In this document: piece by piece, positions 33,578 through 43,655 of the stretch
Position numbering within the stretch: position 1 is the first letter of the stretch
Layout: every line of letters starts with the position of its first letter
Notes under the pieces: model-generated
The model's input: only the letters and a program-made list of their open reading frames with translations
Database searches by the model: none
Told to the model about the DNA's origin: nothing
Translations under genes and position numbers: made by a program
From: Terricaulis silvestris
GTDB taxonomy: Bacteria > Pseudomonadota > Alphaproteobacteria > Caulobacterales > Aquidulcibacteraceae
Assembly (NCBI RefSeq): GCF_009792355.1
Contig: NZ_CP047045.1
Coordinates: 2,940,501 to 3,004,500 of the forward strand
DNA length: 64,000 bases
Direction: 5' to 3'

Positions 33578-36169
33578 ATGAAGAAAAGATTGGCCACGGC
33601 GGTTGGCGTCGCTGCGCTGCTTTGGACGCCACACGCCTTCGCGCAAACCCCGCCCGATGGCGCCGCTGCTTCAGATGATCAGGCCATCGTCGTCACCGCG
33701 CGCCGCGTCGAAGAAAACCTGCAAGATGTTCCCATACCCATTTCGGTCATCAACGGCGAACTTCTCTCCGACAGCGGCGCCTCGAATGTTCTTCAGATCG
33801 AACAGCTCGTGCCATCGGTGCAGATTTTCTCGTCAAACCCGCGCAACACCGCACTCAATATTCGGGGTCTCGGCACCACGTTCGGGCTCACCAATGACGG
33901 CGTTGAAATCGGTGTCGGGCTCTATGTCGATGGCGTCTTCTGGGCGCGCCCGGGCCAGGCCGCGCTGGACTTCATCGACGTCGAACGCGTCGAAGTACTG
34001 CGCGGACCACAAGGCGTCCTGTACGGCAAGAACACCACGGCCGGCGCGATAAATGTCACGACACGCCGCCCGAGCTTTGCGCCGGAAACCAACGTTGAGA
34101 TTTCCTTCGGCGATTATGGGTATCTGGCGACCCGCGCTTCGATCACTGGTCTCCTCATCGGCGACCGCGTCGCCGGGCGGCTCTCTTTCTCCGCCTCGCA
34201 GCGCGATGGCTTCCTTGACCAAGTTAATCGCGGGCTTGGAGACGCGAACAATTTCGGCGACGATCTCAATGACCTGAACAATATCGGCGTGCGCGGCCAA
34301 TTGCTTTTCCAGGCGAGCAATGACCTCGATATCGTCGCCGCGGTCGACTACACGCAACAGCGTCCCGAAGGGTATGCGCAAGTCCCAGTGCGCGTCGCAC
34401 CGACCTATCGCACGCCCAACAGGCAGTTCTTCGGTATCATCGACTCAATTAACGCCACCATTCCGGGCACGAATTACGCCGTGCCGGTCGATGAAACCTA
34501 TCGGGAGATCATCCCGGTAGTCACGCAAGTGGTGAATATCGCAGGCTCCAATGTGAACCTGCAGCAAGCGCCAGCGGGCATCTACGCAGAATTCAACGCG
34601 TTCGAGCGCGTCAGTGACGCCGACGTTCCTCATCGGTCGTATCAAAACGTCGACGGCGAATCCCTAACCGTCAATTGGGGCATCGGACCGGGGACGTTGA
34701 CCTCGATCACCGCGCGGCGATTCTGGGACTGGTTCCCGTCCAACGATCGCGACTTCATTGGCCTACCGATTACCACGGCCTCCAACAACCGCTCCTCACA
34801 AGAGCAATGGTCCCAGGAGATCCGCTACGCGGGCGATCTCTCAGAGACCCTCAGCTTTGTGACGGGGCTCTTTTATTTCACGCAAGAGATCGAGACGCAC
34901 AATCTGCAGTCCCAAGGTTGGGCGGCCTCGCGCTGGCTGATCGATCCGCGCGCATCCAACGTCTATACCGGCAGCGACAGCACCACGATCGCCGGCAACG
35001 TGGCGGCTTTTATTCCAGAACTGCTGGATGGGCTGACGCAGATCCAAAACGTCTACACCCAAACCACGAGTGCGGCGGTGTTTGGTCAAGCCGAATGGTC
35101 CGTCACCGACCGGCTACGCATCATTCCCGGCATCCGCTTCAACTACGATGAAAAGTCGGTGGATTACGATTCTCCGGTGACGGGCGGTCTTGTCCCCGCT
35201 GATCGCCCCGACCTCGGCGCCGGCGCGATCCGCGCCGCGCAGAACTCAATCCTATCGCGTCAGACCTATGCGGCGAACACCGACGACACCAACATCTCCG
35301 GGCAGCTTACCGTCGCCTACGATGTAACCGACGACGTCAATGCCTACGCAACCTATGCGACCAGCTTTAAGTCGTTCGGCCTCAACGTTGCGGGCGTGCC
35401 GGCCAACACACCCGTCGTTGTCGAACCCGAAAGCGTCACGCACTACGAAGTTGGATTGAAAACGCAACCTTTCGATGGCGTCACGTTCAACATTACAGCC
35501 TACAACACCAACATCGAGGACTATCAAACCTCGGTCGTCGCCAATGTCGTTGGCACATTGCGCGGCTATCTGGCCAACGCCGAAGAGGTCCGCGTCCGCG
35601 GCGTCGAGATCGACACCGCCGCGCGCATCGGCGAAGGGCTTTCGCTCTATGCAGCGGCTGCCTGGACGGATGGCGAGTATGTCAGCTTCCCCAACTCGCC
35701 GCTGCCGATCGAACAAACCGGGCGGCCCATTCCCAACCCGGCGCGCATTGCCGATCCGAGCAACACCAGTTTGCCGCTCACCATCACTGCACCATTCACC
35801 GATATCTCAGGAGAGCGGCTGCCGGGCATCTCTGAATGGTCGGCTTCAGTTGGCGGAGAGTACGAGTTTCCAGACGCGTTCTTCGGCCGCAACGGCGATT
35901 TCTTCATCGGCGCGGACGTGAGCTGGCGCACCGACTTCTCTTCCGACCCGGCGGGCTCGGACTATCTAGAAATCGAGGGCTACGCGCTGATCAATGCGCG
36001 GTTAGGCTTCAAGGCCGCTGACGGCTGGGATGTCTTTGTGTGGGGACGCAATCTCGCGGACACCGAGTATTACGAGATCCTCGCTGCTCAATCGGGCGGC
36101 TCGGGTCTGGTCGTTGGCTCACTAGGCGATCCGCGCACGTTGGGCGTCACGCTGCGCGGCACGTTCTAG
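33578..36169 (+). CDS. TonB-dependent outer-membrane receptor
   Basis: 863 residues from ATG 33578, which begins a clear signal peptide (MKKRLATAVGVAALLWTPHAFA, cleaved near residue 22-24). Plug domain about residues 40-165 with DQAIVVTARRVEENLQDVPI (TonB-box-like and plug start), LNIRGLGTTFG and VEVLRGPQGVLYGKNTTAGAINV; the beta-barrel follows and ends with a terminal Phe (LGVTLRGTF), as outer-membrane proteins require. It imports a ligand unknown from sequence; siderophores, vitamins, terpenoid or sulfonated compounds are possible. Confidence 0.93.
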   Translation: MKKRLATAVGVAALLWTPHAFAQTPPDGAAASDDQAIVVTARRVEENLQDVPIPISVINGELLSDSGASNVLQIEQLVPSVQIFSSNPRNTALNIRGLGTTFGLTNDGVEIGVGLYVDGVFWARPGQAALDFIDVERVEVLRGPQGVLYGKNTTAGAINVTTRRPSFAPETNVEISFGDYGYLATRASITGLLIGDRVAGRLSFSASQRDGFLDQVNRGLGDANNFGDDLNDLNNIGVRGQLLFQASNDLDIVAAVDYTQQRPEGYAQVPVRVAPTYRTPNRQFFGIIDSINATIPGTNYAVPVDETYREIIPVVTQVVNIAGSNVNLQQAPAGIYAEFNAFERVSDADVPHRSYQNVDGESLTVNWGIGPGTLTSITARRFWDWFPSNDRDFIGLPITTASNNRSSQEQWSQEIRYAGDLSETLSFVTGLFYFTQEIETHNLQSQGWAASRWLIDPRASNVYTGSDSTTIAGNVAAFIPELLDGLTQIQNVYTQTTSAAVFGQAEWSVTDRLRIIPGIRFNYDEKSVDYDSPVTGGLVPADRPDLGAGAIRAAQNSILSRQTYAANTDDTNISGQLTVAYDVTDDVNAYATYATSFKSFGLNVAGVPANTPVVVEPESVTHYEVGLKTQPFDGVTFNITAYNTNIEDYQTSVVANVVGTLRGYLANAEEVRVRGVEIDTAARIGEGLSLYAAAAWTDGEYVSFPNSPLPIEQTGRPIPNPARIADPSNTSLPLTITAPFTDISGERLPGISEWSASVGGEYEFPDAFFGRNGDFFIGADVSWRTDFSSDPAGSDYLEIEGYALINARLGFKAADGWDVFVWGRNLADTEYYEILAAQSGGSGLVVGSLGDPRTLGVTLRGTF

Positions 36170-36283
36170 CGGGACGCAAAAGCACAGGCTTCGATGCTCG
36201 CCCTTGGTGCGTTCAAAACCTTAAGTCGGCACGACCGCGCCAATCTGAACCCTCATCTGAGCACGGATCCGAAAGCGGCATTC

Positions 36284-37285
36284 TCACTTTAACCACGGCG
36301 GCAGCGGCAAGTCCTTGGATGCCAGGAACTCAGGATCGAACAGCCGTGATGCATAGCGGTTGGCGTAGTCACACAGCACGGTGACGATGGTCTTTCCCGG
36401 CCCGAGCTTCTTTGCCAGCGCGATCGCGCCCAGCACGTTGAGCGCCGAAGAACCACCGAGTGAAAGCCCCTCGTCCTGGATCAGATCATAGAGCACCGGC
36501 AGCCACTCACGGTCCTCGAAGCGGAACGCCTCATCGACTTCGACGCCTTCCAGGTTGGCGGTTACGCGGCCTTGGCCGATGCCTTCGGTAATAGACGTCC
36601 CTTCCGCGTGGAGCTCGCCGTTCTTGTACCAGGAATAAAGAGCGGCCCCCGCCGGATCGGCGATGCCGATCACGACATTCTTGTTGCGCGCTTTCAGCGC
36701 CATCGAAACGCCGCCCAATGTGCCCCCCGAACCGACGGCGCAGATAAAACCATCCACCGCGCCATCGGTATCGCGCCAGATCTCGGGCCCCGTAGTCTCA
36801 AGGTGACCCTGACGGTTGGCGATGTTGTCAAACTGGTTGGCCCAGATCGCACCGGCAGGATGGGTCTTGGCCTTCTCCTCCGCGATACGGCGCGCCACCT
36901 TCGGATAGTGATTTTCACTCGCCGCCGGCGCCGCATCGACCTCCACCAGCTCGGCGCCGAGCGCAATGACGGCGTCCTTTTTCTCTTGGCTCTGTGTGCG
37001 CGGCATCACCACGATCACGCGATAGCCCTTGGCGGCGCCGATCAGCGCAAGCCCGATGCCGGTATTGCCAGCCGTGCCTTCGACGATGATGCCGCCAGGC
37101 TGCAACTGCCCCTTGGCTTCGGCGTCCTCGACGATCGACAGCGCCGCGCGGTCCTTCACGGATTGGCCTGGGTTTAGAAACTCTGCCTTGCCCAGAATGG
37201 TCGAGCCCGTCAGCTCCGACGCGCGCTTTAGCTTAATCAACGGCGTATTGCCGATGGCGTCGAGGACGGAGGCATAGGACTTCAT
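36284..37285 (-). CDS. cysK: cysteine synthase (O-acetylserine sulfhydrylase)
   Basis: 333 residues from ATG 37285; the open frame to 37378 would overlap fpr. PLP-dependent fold II enzyme: the Schiff-base lysine is Lys44 in GQSVKDRAA, the phosphate-binding loop is EGTAGNTGIG (69-78), and GSGGTLGG follows near 182. It makes L-cysteine from O-acetylserine and sulfide. It is the last gene of the minus-strand sulfate assimilation operon, 46 bases after fpr. The loop reads GTAG where most CysK have PTSG, a variant seen in related enzymes, so the acceptor could differ. Confidence 0.92.
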   Translation of the reverse strand: MKSYASVLDAIGNTPLIKLKRASELTGSTILGKAEFLNPGQSVKDRAALSIVEDAEAKGQLQPGGIIVEGTAGNTGIGLALIGAAKGYRVIVVMPRTQSQEKKDAVIALGAELVEVDAAPAASENHYPKVARRIAEEKAKTHPAGAIWANQFDNIANRQGHLETTGPEIWRDTDGAVDGFICAVGSGGTLGGVSMALKARNKNVVIGIADPAGAALYSWYKNGELHAEGTSITEGIGQGRVTANLEGVEVDEAFRFEDREWLPVLYDLIQDEGLSLGGSSALNVLGAIALAKKLGPGKTIVTVLCDYANRYASRLFDPEFLASKDLPLPPWLK

Positions 37286-37331
37286 TTTTAACGACCCTCG
37301 GCGCGCAGGCTTAGTGCTGACGCCATCTCGT

Positions 37332-38141
37332 TTAAGACCCTGCGAACGCGCGCTCAATGACAAAGCTTCCGGGCTCATGATTCGAGCCTTCGATGAACCC
37401 GGCGCCCAGCGCGATCGCCTTTAGATCCTGCAGCATCGGCGCCGAGCCGCAGATCATCATCCGATCAAGCGCCGGATCGAATGACCGCCCCCTGAACGAC
37501 CGGAATAGCTCGCCATTTGCAATCAACGCCGTCACACGGCCCTCAACCGGATGCGCTTGGCGCGTCAGACTAGTCACCAACCGGAGCTTGGACTTGGCTT
37601 CCTCGCTAACCAGTGGATCGGCGTAGGTATCAGCAACAATTTCGCGGCTGTAGTTCAGCTCAGCATCGGTACGGCAGGTGTGGGTGACAATCACCTCGTC
37701 GTAGCGCTCATACGTTTCCGGCTCCCGGATCAGGCTGGCGAATGGCGCTACGCCGGTTCCCGTCGATAACAGAAAGAGACGCTTAGCCGGCGTCAGCGCG
37801 TCAAGCACGAGCGTACCGGTCGGCTTGCGGCCGATCAGGATCTCAGCGCCCGGTTCGACATGCTGCAACTTGCTGGTGAGCGGACCGTCTGGGACTTTGA
37901 TCGAATAGAACGATAACCGATCATCCCAAGCCGGGCTCGCAATCGAGTACGCACGCAACAACGGCCGCTCACCATTCATCAGCCCGATCATCACGAACTC
38001 GCCGGAGCGGAACCGAAACGCAGCCGGTCGCTCGCACGTGAACGCGAACAGCTTGTCAGTGTAGTGTCGAACGCTCTCAACGCGGGCGACGTAAAGGTTA
38101 GGCGGCGGCGCGGCGCGAGCGGCCGTGGATTGGTCAGACAT
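37332..38141 (-). CDS. fpr: ferredoxin/flavodoxin-NADP+ reductase
   Basis: 269 residues. FAD-binding LLRAYSIASPAWDDRLSFYSIKV and NADP-binding STGTGVAPFASLIREPETY are typical of the bacterial Fpr type, which ends in an aromatic-containing tail such as FVIERAF seen here. It transfers electrons from NADPH to ferredoxin or flavodoxin, and inside this operon it probably feeds the sulfite reductase, which lacks a CysJ partner in the window. Confidence 0.93.
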   Translation of the reverse strand: MSDQSTAARAAPPPNLYVARVESVRHYTDKLFAFTCERPAAFRFRSGEFVMIGLMNGERPLLRAYSIASPAWDDRLSFYSIKVPDGPLTSKLQHVEPGAEILIGRKPTGTLVLDALTPAKRLFLLSTGTGVAPFASLIREPETYERYDEVIVTHTCRTDAELNYSREIVADTYADPLVSEEAKSKLRLVTSLTRQAHPVEGRVTALIANGELFRSFRGRSFDPALDRMMICGSAPMLQDLKAIALGAGFIEGSNHEPGSFVIERAFAGS

Positions 38142-38148
38142 GGGAGGA

Positions 38149-38934
38149 TCACCCAGCCGGGTGCGCGAAAGCGGACAGGAACGTCATCTGAGGGTCTATG
38201 GCGACGGCAATCTGCCAAAGCGACAGCGACACAACGAAGCAACCAATGCTGCCCATCAGGACACGCGGTTTCGTAATGCTTACCGCAAACGCGGCGACCG
38301 GCGCCGCCAGCACGCCCCCAATCAGCAGGCCGAGGATGTCGGTCCAGCGCACGCTACCAAGCGTCAAGAAGAACGACGCCGAGATCGCCGCCGTTACCAG
38401 GAACTCCGAAGTGTTCACGCTGCCCACGGCGTGCCGTGCGCCGTGCCCGCGGCCGAGCAACGACGTCGTCACCACCGGACCCCAACCACCCCCGCCCGCC
38501 GCATCAAGAAAGCCGCCGATCAATCCAATTTTCCGCACACCCTTCGGCTCATCCGGCGCCGCCTTCGGCCCACGCAGCGCCATGCGCACGACAGCCACGC
38601 CCATAATCAGCAGGTACAGTGACACCACCGGTTTCATGATCGACACCGGCAGGTATGAAACGGTGAGCGCTCCAGCGATGCCGCCCGCGATACCGGCCGG
38701 CGCCAGACGCCACACCAAGTCCCACTTCACGTTCTTGCGCCAAATGTGCGCGGCGCCCGATGCCCCAGTGGTGAACATCTCAGCGGTGTGAACCGCAGCG
38801 CTCGCTGCCGCGGGCGGTACGCCGAAGGCCAGCAGGAACGATGTCGACACCAAGCCGTAAGCCATCCCCAGCGCGCCATCGACGAGCTGCGCTATGAAAC
38901 CCACGAGCATGGATTGCCAGAAAAACGGATCCAT
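38149..38934 (-). CDS. TauE/SafE family membrane transporter
   Basis: 261 residues, highly hydrophobic with about seven to eight predicted membrane segments. Family features: N-terminal GFIAQLVDGALGMAYG and the internal repeat GFLDAAGGGGWGPVVTTSLL. TauE/SafE proteins move sulfite, sulfonates, sulfate or related anions. Located eight bases before fpr in the sulfur operon, it is likely a sulfate or sulfite carrier; direction of transport is not known. Confidence 0.9.
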   Translation of the reverse strand: MDPFFWQSMLVGFIAQLVDGALGMAYGLVSTSFLLAFGVPPAAASAAVHTAEMFTTGASGAAHIWRKNVKWDLVWRLAPAGIAGGIAGALTVSYLPVSIMKPVVSLYLLIMGVAVVRMALRGPKAAPDEPKGVRKIGLIGGFLDAAGGGGWGPVVTTSLLGRGHGARHAVGSVNTSEFLVTAAISASFFLTLGSVRWTDILGLLIGGVLAAPVAAFAVSITKPRVLMGSIGCFVVSLSLWQIAVAIDPQMTFLSAFAHPAG

Positions 38935-38946
38935 GAACCCCAGCCC

Positions 38947-39495
38947 TCAAACCAAACCGTGATGCGCAAGCCGCGCACGTGCGTCCGCCACCAGTGTCTC
39001 AAACGCAGCGCCATCGCTCCGCAGCACAGCACGCGCTTCGGCAATTTCGACGAGCGCATCCCCCCACACTTTCGGAAATGCTTCTTCCAGTCGCTCGCGC
39101 GCCGCGCGAGCGACTGCTGGACTGGCGCCCCCCGTTCCCGCCGTCAGCGTCAGCTGACCGCGCCGCACGACGGCCGGCGTATGGAAATCACAAAGCGGGA
39201 TCACATCCTCGACATTCACCAACACGCCCGCAGCGCGCGCCCACTGCGCTAGCGTCGCCGCTTCCTGTTCGAGATCAGCGATCCAGATGGCGTGGTAGCC
39301 TTCGATGTCCGTCTGCTTCGGCAAACGCGGCGAAAGCTCAGGGCTTGCAGCAGCAAGATCAATTGAAGGCGCATCCGACCATACATCCGGCTTGGCGCCG
39401 CCCTCTCTCAGCCAGGCCAAGCGCCGCACTGTCAGGCGCCCGCGCCCAACCAACGCGATGCGCGTTGCCGCCGGATTGAGGTAGATCGGGATCAT
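38947..39495 (-). CDS. precorrin-2 dehydrogenase/ferrochelatase (Met8/CysG N-domain type)
   Basis: 182 residues. NAD-binding start IYLNPAATRIALVGRGRLTVRRL corresponds to the CysG N-terminal domain, and the active-site Asp context is VLVNVEDVIPLCDFHTPAVV followed by GGASPAVARAARERLE. It oxidises precorrin-2 to sirohydrochlorin and may insert iron, giving siroheme for the sulfite reductase in the same operon. In enteric bacteria this domain is fused to the methyltransferase; here the two are separate genes joined by an ATGA overlap. Confidence 0.9.
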   Translation of the reverse strand: MIPIYLNPAATRIALVGRGRLTVRRLAWLREGGAKPDVWSDAPSIDLAAASPELSPRLPKQTDIEGYHAIWIADLEQEAATLAQWARAAGVLVNVEDVIPLCDFHTPAVVRRGQLTLTAGTGGASPAVARAARERLEEAFPKVWGDALVEIAEARAVLRSDGAAFETLVADARARLAHHGLV

Positions 39496-40235
39496 GCCGC
39501 GTCCGCGGCGGCGATTACGGCGCGCGCTTCGGCCACCGCCTCGCCGATGACCATGATCGCGGGGCCTTCACCCAGTTCTCGCGCTAGTTCGACCAATTCA
39601 TGCAGCGCGCCCCGAACGATGCGCTCGCCAACCAGAGAAGCACTCTCAACGAGAGCAACGGGGCGATGCGCCGGGACGCCGCGCGCCAGCAACGCATCGC
39701 GCACGCGCTCCGCTTGCAACGCGCCCATGTAGATGACAGCGGTCTCCGCGGCAGCCGCCGCTTCAGCCCAATGAGCGGTCTCGACACCATCGCGCGCTAC
39801 GGTCGGCGTCACGAACGCCACCGAGCGCGAAACGCCGCGCGCCGTCAGCGAAACACCGAGAGATGAGGCCGCCGCGAATCCCGCGCTAATGCCGGGGACG
39901 CTAACCACCGGCACGCCCGCCGCTCGGCACGCGCGCGTCTCTTCGGTCGCACGGCCGAACAAGTTTGGATCGCCACCCTTCAGGCGAACGACCACACCGT
40001 GCCGCCCAGCCAACCGCACCAACAAGCGGCAAATAAAGCGCTGATCTACAGAGGGCCGGTTTGCGCGCTTGCCGACATTGTAGAGTTTGGCTTGCGGCGC
40101 TAGCGCCAACACCTCGGCGCCAATCAAAGCGTCATGGACGACGACATCGGCCTGCCCCAACAGCCGCGCCGCACGCACCGTCAGCAAATCCGCCGCGCCT
40201 GGGCCTGCGCCCACAAGATAAACGGCGCCGCTCAC
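39492..40235 (-). CDS. cobA: uroporphyrinogen-III C-methyltransferase
   Basis: 247 residues. SUMT motifs: VYLVGAGPGAADLLTVRAARLLGQADVVVHDALI, VVRLKGGDPNLFGRATEE, and VPGISAGFAAASSLGVSLTARG. Uses S-adenosylmethionine twice to convert uroporphyrinogen III to precorrin-2, the first siroheme step. Overlaps cysN upstream and the Met8-like gene downstream, so it is certainly part of the sulfur operon. Confidence 0.94.
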   Translation of the reverse strand: MSGAVYLVGAGPGAADLLTVRAARLLGQADVVVHDALIGAEVLALAPQAKLYNVGKRANRPSVDQRFICRLLVRLAGRHGVVVRLKGGDPNLFGRATEETRACRAAGVPVVSVPGISAGFAAASSLGVSLTARGVSRSVAFVTPTVARDGVETAHWAEAAAAAETAVIYMGALQAERVRDALLARGVPAHRPVALVESASLVGERIVRGALHELVELARELGEGPAIMVIGEAVAEARAVIAAADAA

Positions 40236-41494
40236 GGAAACACCTCCCAGATCATGCCGGCGCCGCAGGTCTGGTTGGATTGCGGATCAAACAATGCAAA
40301 CGCGCCAGTACCCACCGAGTCCGCATAGAGGTCGGCCAGCACCGGATCGCGTGTCGCGATCCGCACGCGTGCTATGTCGTTCAAAGCCAGCGCCGAGGCT
40401 GCCGCGCTGCGCGAGAAGTCCGCGATATCGTGGATGAAGCTGATTTCTTCGATCAGCGCTTGCGTCTCCAGCGTGCCCTGACGCAAGACATAACGGCGGC
40501 CCTTCACGAGAGGCGCTTCGTCCAGCCAGCACAAATCCGCGGCGAACGTGCGCACATAGTCAACATCAGCGCTCGCAATCACATCGCCGCGCGTGACATC
40601 GTGCTCACCGGTGAACTCAATGGTAACGGCAGCGCCCGCCTTCGCCGCGGGCACGCTCCTCCCGCCAACGCGAACCGTTGCAACCGTTGCTGCCTGACGT
40701 CGCGGCCCGATCACAACCTGGTCGCCAGGGCGCACCGCGCCTTGCTCAACGCGCCCGGCGTAGTAGCGCGTCTGCACGTCGCGCAACACCGCCTGTACCG
40801 GAATGCGCAACGCGCGCTCCGTTTGCGCGCGCGGCGCGCGGCTTTGATTAATCACCTCCGTCAACGTCGAGCCACGCCACCAAGGCGCCGCGCCCGCGAA
40901 GACCACATTGGCGCCGCTCCGCGCCGAAATCGGGACACATGTCACCGCGCCTATCTTCAGCGACGCTGCAAGATCGCCGAACGCTGTCTCCACGTCCCGA
41001 AACCGCTCTTCGGACCAGCCAAGCAGATCCATCTTGTTCACGGCGACGATGAGATCGAGCCCCATTAGCGCTGCGATCGCGGCATGACGGCGCGTCTGCG
41101 GCTTCAACAGGCCGGAACGCACGCCAGTCGCATCGATGACAATCACCGCCACGTCCGAATTGCTGGCCGCGGTGACCATATTGCGCGTGTATTGCTCGTG
41201 CCCCGGCGCATCGGCGATCAGAAAGCTCGCCTCCGGGGTCTCAAAGTAGCGATAGGCCACGTCAATGGTGATGCCCTGCGCGCGTTCGGCCTCGAGGCCA
41301 TCGGTAAGTTCGGCCAACCCTTCCGGATTATTGTCGTGAATGCTCGCGGCCTGGTCGCGCATCAACACGCCGGAATCTAGCAACAAACGCCCGATCAGCG
41401 TCGACTTGCCGTCGTCCACGCTGCCCGCCGTCATGAAGCGGATCTGGCGCGGCCCGGCGCTTAGTCTCGAATGCTGGAGCACTCCGCCATCCAT
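40232..41494 (-). CDS. cysN: sulfate adenylyltransferase, GTPase subunit
   Basis: 420 residues. GTPase motifs: GSVDDGKST (G1, residues 24-32), DAPGHEQYTRNM (G3) and NKMDLLGW (G4), followed by beta-barrel domains. Works with CysD to form APS from sulfate and ATP, driven by GTP hydrolysis. No APS kinase domain is fused at the C-terminus, and no cysC occurs in the window. The start overlaps the cysD stop as TGATG. Confidence 0.95.
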   Translation of the reverse strand: MDGGVLQHSRLSAGPRQIRFMTAGSVDDGKSTLIGRLLLDSGVLMRDQAASIHDNNPEGLAELTDGLEAERAQGITIDVAYRYFETPEASFLIADAPGHEQYTRNMVTAASNSDVAVIVIDATGVRSGLLKPQTRRHAAIAALMGLDLIVAVNKMDLLGWSEERFRDVETAFGDLAASLKIGAVTCVPISARSGANVVFAGAAPWWRGSTLTEVINQSRAPRAQTERALRIPVQAVLRDVQTRYYAGRVEQGAVRPGDQVVIGPRRQAATVATVRVGGRSVPAAKAGAAVTIEFTGEHDVTRGDVIASADVDYVRTFAADLCWLDEAPLVKGRRYVLRQGTLETQALIEEISFIHDIADFSRSAAASALALNDIARVRIATRDPVLADLYADSVGTGAFALFDPQSNQTCGAGMIWEVFP

Positions 41495-42414
41495 CAGAAG
41501 TAGCCCTCGATCTTGCGGCGTTCCATCGCCGCGGCGTTGGCGCGATCATCCATGCGCGTGGCGCCGCGCTCGGACACGGTCGCCGCCAACGTTTCGGTCA
41601 GCACCTCCTCCGGCGTACGCGCTTCGCTCTCGACCGGGCATGTGCAGGTGACGTCGCCGACCGTTCTGAACCGCACCGACACGTGCTCGATCGCGTCGCC
41701 CTCAGCGGCCGGCGTCAGTTCCGTGACGGGGAAGAGTAATCCATCGCGTCGGATTACGTTGCGCGGGTGCGCGTAATAGAGGCTGGGCAGCGCGATCGCT
41801 TCTTGCGCGATGTAGCGCCAGACATCGGCTTCGGTCCAATTCGAGAGCGGGAACACGCGCATGTGTTCGCCCACGCCAAGCCGGCCGTTATAGAGCCCCC
41901 ACAATTCCGGACGTTGCGCGCGCGGGCGCCAGCTGCCGAACGTATCGCGGTGCGAGAACACGCGCTCCTTCGCCCGCGCCTTCTCCTCATCCCGGCGTGC
42001 GCCACCGATCAGCGCGTCAAACTCGAATTCCTGCTGCGCCTCGAGCAACGTCACCGCCTGGGCCGCGTTGCGGCTGGCGTCTTCCGCCACCTGAACACTA
42101 CCGCGGCGGATCGAATCCTCCACGCTCCGCACGATCAGCGGCAATCCGGTTTCCTTGGCGCGCGTGTCACGGAAGCTCAGGACCTCCGCGAAATTGTGCC
42201 CGGTATCGACGTGCAACAGCTTGAACGGCGGCTTGACCGGCGCAAACGCCTTCATCGCCAAATGCAATAGAACGGCAGAATCCTTGCCGCCGGAAAACAG
42301 CAAAGCGGGCCGCACGAACAACGACAGTTCCCGCAGAATGTAGATCGCCTCCGCCTCCAAACGGGCGAGGCGCGCCGCGGCCGGCGCTTCATTCAGAACC
42401 CCCGCGCCAGCCAT
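41494..42414 (-). CDS. cysD: sulfate adenylyltransferase, small (ATP sulfurylase) subunit
   Basis: 306 residues from ATG 42414, chosen because it overlaps the cysH stop as TGATG, the pattern of the whole operon; ATG 42447 would add 11 residues and overlap cysH by 34 bases. PP-loop ATPase motif FSGGKDSAVLLHLA, LLHVDTGHNFAEVL and RRDEEKARAKER are all present. Adenylylates sulfate to APS together with CysN. Confidence 0.94.
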   Translation of the reverse strand: MAGAGVLNEAPAAARLARLEAEAIYILRELSLFVRPALLFSGGKDSAVLLHLAMKAFAPVKPPFKLLHVDTGHNFAEVLSFRDTRAKETGLPLIVRSVEDSIRRGSVQVAEDASRNAAQAVTLLEAQQEFEFDALIGGARRDEEKARAKERVFSHRDTFGSWRPRAQRPELWGLYNGRLGVGEHMRVFPLSNWTEADVWRYIAQEAIALPSLYYAHPRNVIRRDGLLFPVTELTPAAEGDAIEHVSVRFRTVGDVTCTCPVESEARTPEEVLTETLAATVSERGATRMDDRANAAAMERRKIEGYF

Positions 42415-43655
42415 CAGCGCGTCGTCGAATTTGTGTGCAGGCCGCATTCTCTACTCTCTTGATTTTCCCACCACCAACGTCCCGCGCGCGGGTCCTCGCC
42501 CGGGCGGATCGCTTTCGTGCAGGGTTCACATCCAATCGAGACGTAGCCGCGCGCGTAAAGCTGGCTCATTGGGATATCGAAGCGCTCGGCATAAGCGCGG
42601 ACATCATCCCACCGCCAAACTGCAAGCGGATTGTACTTTTCCATGCCGCGTTCGGCGTCGTGCTCGGTCTCCGATAACGCGGCGCGAGTCACTCCCTGTT
42701 CACGGCGCTGCCCCGAGATCCATGCATCACGCCCGACCAACGCCCGCGCCAGCGGCTCTACCTTGCGGATCGCGCAGCATTGTTTGCGTAGCGCGACGCT
42801 CTCGTAGAACGCGTCGGCGCCACGTGCTCGGGTGTAGGCTGCCACATCCGCCGCGTTCGGCTCAAACACCTCAAGCGCGATGCCATAGTGCGCGCGCGTC
42901 TGTTCGATCAGCTCGACCGTCTCTTGATGCAGCCGCCCTGTGTTCAGCGTGAACACATCTATTGGTAACTTCAACCGCGCGATCACATCCGTGATCACCA
43001 TGTCTTCGGCCGAAAGGCTTGACGCCAAGGCCGGGCGTTCGTGCGCCGCGGCGATCTCTGTCAGTTGTCGCTCAAGCAGCCGCACCAACGCGTTGAAGTT
43101 GGCGGCGTCGCGATCGAGGATGGCGCCCGCGCGTTGTGGCGTGCCTTGATAGGGCACGGCGAACGTGTTCACCGCGGCCAACGCCGTCTCGGCGTCTTGG
43201 TCGGCACGCAAGCCAAACGAGGTGAAGCCAACGCGCGTCAGCGCATACACTTGATCCGCCGTCACCGCACCGACAGCGCGAAGCGGGCCGGCGTATCCAA
43301 GCCGCTCACGCAGCAACACCGCATGCGAATAGCCACGCCCGTCGCCGATGCGCGGAAAGTCCACCGCAATCAGCGCGACGCCGTCTAAGCGCTCCGCGAG
43401 AGCGAACGTATCATCCGCCGGCTGCAGCAAGATGGCAGCGCCGTCCTCCGGCGACTCCAACCACTGCGCCAACGAGAGGTAAGCGCCGCCTTCCCAGTGC
43501 GTCGCCGAAGGCCCCGCGGGCGGCTTGATGACCGGCACGATCTTCTTACGCACATCGCCGTGGCCTTCGTTCGCGGGCTTCGCCGGCACCGCCGCAGCAC
43601 GCTCGCTCTTGCCTTCGACATGCAGGCCACGATTGAAATCGATCAGGACGCTCAT
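42414..43655 (-). CDS. cysH: DUF934 - adenylyl-sulfate (APS) reductase fusion
   Basis: 413 residues. About 36-175 is a DUF934 domain (YLSLAQWL, VDFPRIGDGRGYSHAVLLRERLGY), normally a separate small protein beside sulfite reductase. About 176-413 is the reductase: SLSAEDMVITDVI, LNTGRLHQETVELI, the Fe-S cysteines Cys293-Cys294 and Cys376/Cys379 (GCEPC), and the catalytic Cys404 in ECGLH. The CC plus CxxC cluster marks APS-reducing enzymes, whereas PAPS-specific enterobacterial CysH lacks it. It reduces APS to sulfite with thioredoxin. The start overlaps the cysI stop. Confidence 0.93.
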   Translation of the reverse strand: MSVLIDFNRGLHVEGKSERAAAVPAKPANEGHGDVRKKIVPVIKPPAGPSATHWEGGAYLSLAQWLESPEDGAAILLQPADDTFALAERLDGVALIAVDFPRIGDGRGYSHAVLLRERLGYAGPLRAVGAVTADQVYALTRVGFTSFGLRADQDAETALAAVNTFAVPYQGTPQRAGAILDRDAANFNALVRLLERQLTEIAAAHERPALASSLSAEDMVITDVIARLKLPIDVFTLNTGRLHQETVELIEQTRAHYGIALEVFEPNAADVAAYTRARGADAFYESVALRKQCCAIRKVEPLARALVGRDAWISGQRREQGVTRAALSETEHDAERGMEKYNPLAVWRWDDVRAYAERFDIPMSQLYARGYVSIGCEPCTKAIRPGEDPRAGRWWWENQESRECGLHTNSTTR